Positions 60,731 through 64,000 of a stretch of DNA of 64,000 nucleotides are shown here, piece after piece. Both the position numbers and the translations under genes were made by a program. This stretch comes from Ecdyonurus torrentis (taxonomy: Eukaryota; Arthropoda; Insecta; Ephemeroptera; Heptageniidae), in assembly GCA_949318235.1 (NCBI GenBank), contig OX439129.1, positions 28,191,730 through 28,255,729 on the forward strand, written 5' to 3'. Under the pieces are notes generated by a model. The model was not told where the DNA came from. It saw only the letters and a program-made list of their open reading frames with translations, and ran no database searches. Every line of letters starts with the position of its first letter. Position 1 is the stretch's first letter.

Positions 60731-62634
60731 CAAGGGCGGATCTAGGAATTTGGCTTGGGGGGGGCGACACCAGGAAAATTTTTCCAGTATTGGGACGGGG
60801 GTAGGGGGCAGCCCGCCGCAGGCGAAAAATTTTTCAGGGACACGCCCCTTTTTGGGAAAAACGCAAAAATAGTATACTTGAGAAAATAGTTTTAAAATTA
60901 TTCTACTTTGATTTTTTAATTTTTTTTATCGCATTTTTTTCCCACCCTTATTTAATGACATTGGAAAATAAGTGCAAATTGTTAACTGAAACCTCAAAAA
61001 AAATTTATTTTTTTTGAATGTGCTCTTTTTTTTTTTTTTTTTTTTTTTTTGTATTTCATATTTTTAAAATTCCAAATCTTTGTTTTAAATTGTATAATAT
61101 TACAGAGTAACCACAAGAACGTTTTAGGTTAATAAACGATTAGCAAGTCGTTTATTTTAAATGACAAAAATAATCCAACTCTATTTAATTTAAAAATCGA
61201 AGCTCATATAAAAATAAAAAAGTTTTGTCCATATAGGGCCTAATTTGTATCATAAATATAATGCAAATGAAATTTTCGCATAAAATTTTCAATTGAGACT
61301 GTGGTGTGATTAAAAAATAATAAGGTTTTTCACTTCGTCACCTACAATTTTAAAAACCTTATAAAATAATAAGACTTTTAAACAAAAATTGGTTCAAAAC
61401 AATACACATAATATTATAAAAGCAAGAACATGAAACATTAGATTTAAAATTTGATGGAGCTCATCGCGGTTTAGCGCGCAGGGAAAGCTAACTGTCCCCT
61501 AATTTAATGTTACGTTGTTGAGGAACAACACGTCTTTTGCAATATTTGAGAAACTACTCCACCAATTCCGGAGATATTATACATATTTTTGCACGTGTTT
61601 TTAGATATATCAAATGCTAAAGAATTTTTTAACCCAATATAGCCTTTAATCTGTGATCAATTAGATTAGAAAAAAATGATAATAATAAATAAATAAAAAC
61701 GCAGAACTCCTCGAAAAGTTCAAATTTATTTTAAAGAGCTCGTTTCTTGCAAGTGGTCCATTATTGTTATTTTGCTAATTTTTCCTCAAAAAGTAGTTTA
61801 AGAGGGAGGGTGGAGCGGGGGGCGAAGAAAGTAAAAAAATTATAAGGTACTACTTTGTAGCGGTGTATTTTTATTGTTATCATTTTTATTAAGTTCAGGT
61901 TGCTGTACGCAAAAATGAAATTCAAAAAATTGTATCTCAAAAATTTATCGTCACAATTGAACAGTGTCAAAAAGTGCTGGAAAATCTCCTTTGCTAATGA
62001 ATCTATATTTAAAATCCGATTTTGACCCACTTTTTTTTTTTTTTTTTTTTTTTTTTTTCTTACAGGGGTTTAAGAAAATACTGAAGATTGACTTTTAATA
62101 AAAAATATCTTTCAGATTTTTTTCCAAAACACATTTTGCCGGGAAAAAAAATCACCAATTGACCCATTTTTTATTTTAATACAATATGCAATATATTCAA
62201 TAATTTTTTTCTTTGTAAAAATGTCGTTAAAATTGTTTTAATTAAATCTCAAATTCATTTTAAAAGAATATATCAGCAGATTACGCTGGTATTTTGTTGA
62301 AAACTTGATCAATTTAATTTTGCACTCGGTGAGCTTGAAATTTCTTATCTATACACGCTGAAGGGGGCTTATTAGCGGAAGATTTAATTTGAGAGCTGAA
62401 ACTTTTTGGAGTTTAGAGAATTAATGTTCTTTGGTTCATTTAAGCTAAAAAAAATGTCATAATTGAGTGTTACGACAAAAATGCTACCATAAAGTAAGGC
62501 CTTAAACAATAAAATGAATTATGTATTATAGGTAAAAAAAGAATTGCGCTGTAGCTGCGATTTTTTATTTCATTTTTTGGATCGAGATATTTTTTTTTTT
62601 CTTTGTCTTTTCTTTCTTTCCTTTCCTTTCCTTT

Positions 62635-62666
<32 letters not shown>

Positions 62667-62745
62667 CTTCCTCTTTTTTTCCGCCCACGTGGACCGCTTG
62701 GGGGGGGCGATCGCCCCCCTCGCCCCCCCCCTGGATCCGCCCTTG
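60731..62745. mobile_element. hAT element, non-autonomous, host to element E2
   Basis: TIRs CAAGGGCGGATCTAGG and GATCCGCCCTTG with a perfect 8-bp duplication GCGGCATG (60723-60730, 62746-62753). GC-rich module at 60790-60860. Confidence 0.92.
61845..62501. mobile_element. TTAA-type element, family E, copy 2
   Basis: Inverted relative of 39094-39774: GGTACTACTTTGTAG at the left, CCATAAAGTAAGGCC at the right followed by TTAA. Shares GGGTCAAAAT and GGCAAA blocks. Diverged, with poly-T expanded at 62031-62059. Confidence 0.65.
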
Positions 62746-62753
62746 GCGGCATG

Positions 62754-63889
<1,136 letters not shown>

Positions 63890-64000
63890 TTATCCGTCAG
63901 CTAAAGGAGGGGTTACCCAGCCGTATTTCTCGTGGGTCTTCACAAGACTATGGAATGATTCCTCTGCGGACCGTCGTGTGAATTCTTTACTTCCTTTAGG
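63890..64000 (-). CDS. Terminal exon of an unidentified gene (partial)
   Basis: The minus strand reads 36 open codons from the window edge (PKGSKEFTRRSAEESFH, then SLVKTHEKYGWVTPPLADG) to TAA at 63892-63890. Composition jumps from over 80% AT to about 50%, as expected for a coding exon, and the residue use is protein-like. The 5' part is beyond the window. Family not recognised. Confidence 0.5.
   Translation of the reverse strand, partial: PKGSKEFTRRSAEESFHSLVKTHEKYGWVTPPLADG

Overview
This is a eukaryotic, probably arthropod (insect-like), nuclear window. It is very AT-rich, its genes are split into short exons with GT-AG introns, and most of the DNA is nested transposable elements. Evidence for an insect is indirect: an insect-type carboxylesterase, a tRNA-headed SINE, Tc1/mariner, many hAT elements, and a Penelope-like element. 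There are no bacterial operons, rRNA genes or CRISPR arrays.

Three host genes are supported, all on the minus strand. (1) A secreted type-B carboxylesterase occupies 12437 down to 3299 in five exons and runs off the left edge. It has a signal peptide and the GHSAG nucleophile motif. Its second intron holds a nested pair of hAT elements and a complete non-autonomous LTR retrotransposon. (2) A complete seven-exon coiled-coil protein of 386 residues lies at 25503-14148. Nearly every long intron is built of transposons, and one intron is almost entirely a TA-flanked mariner-like element that starts six bases from the splice donor. (3) The last coding exon of an unidentified gene enters from the right edge (64000-63890).

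Layout. 1-3.1 kb: foldback Penelope-like element with a MITE and a non-LTR fragment. 3.3-12.4 kb: esterase gene with hAT elements and the LTR element. 12.9-13.9 kb: long-TIR element and a TA repeat. 14.1-25.6 kb: coiled-coil gene with at least nine inserted elements. 25.6-28.7 kb: MITEs and unassigned sequence. 28.7-41.2 kb: a stack of long-TIR elements whose arms are degenerate arrays of a family-specific short word, plus two palindromes of about 1.4 and 2.0 kb. 41.2-48.8 kb: palindromic hAT element, SINE, another hAT, mariner remnant. 49.1-53.5 kb: a second territory of CAGTT/AGCTG word-array elements that carry tRNA-like cores. 53.8-58.6 kb: hAT elements, one holding a 1.27 kb array of a 9-bp repeat. 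58.6-64 kb: AT-rich DNA, another hAT element, and the terminal exon.

The most unusual signals are: the word-array elements with embedded tRNA-like A/B-box cores; a hAT MITE made of palindromic GAACCGGTTC words; a 2-kb near-perfect palindrome that carries a spliced-looking gene fragment in both arms; and a young LTR element whose only long ORF has a single CCHC zinc knuckle. All homology statements are by eye and by family knowledge; no search was run.
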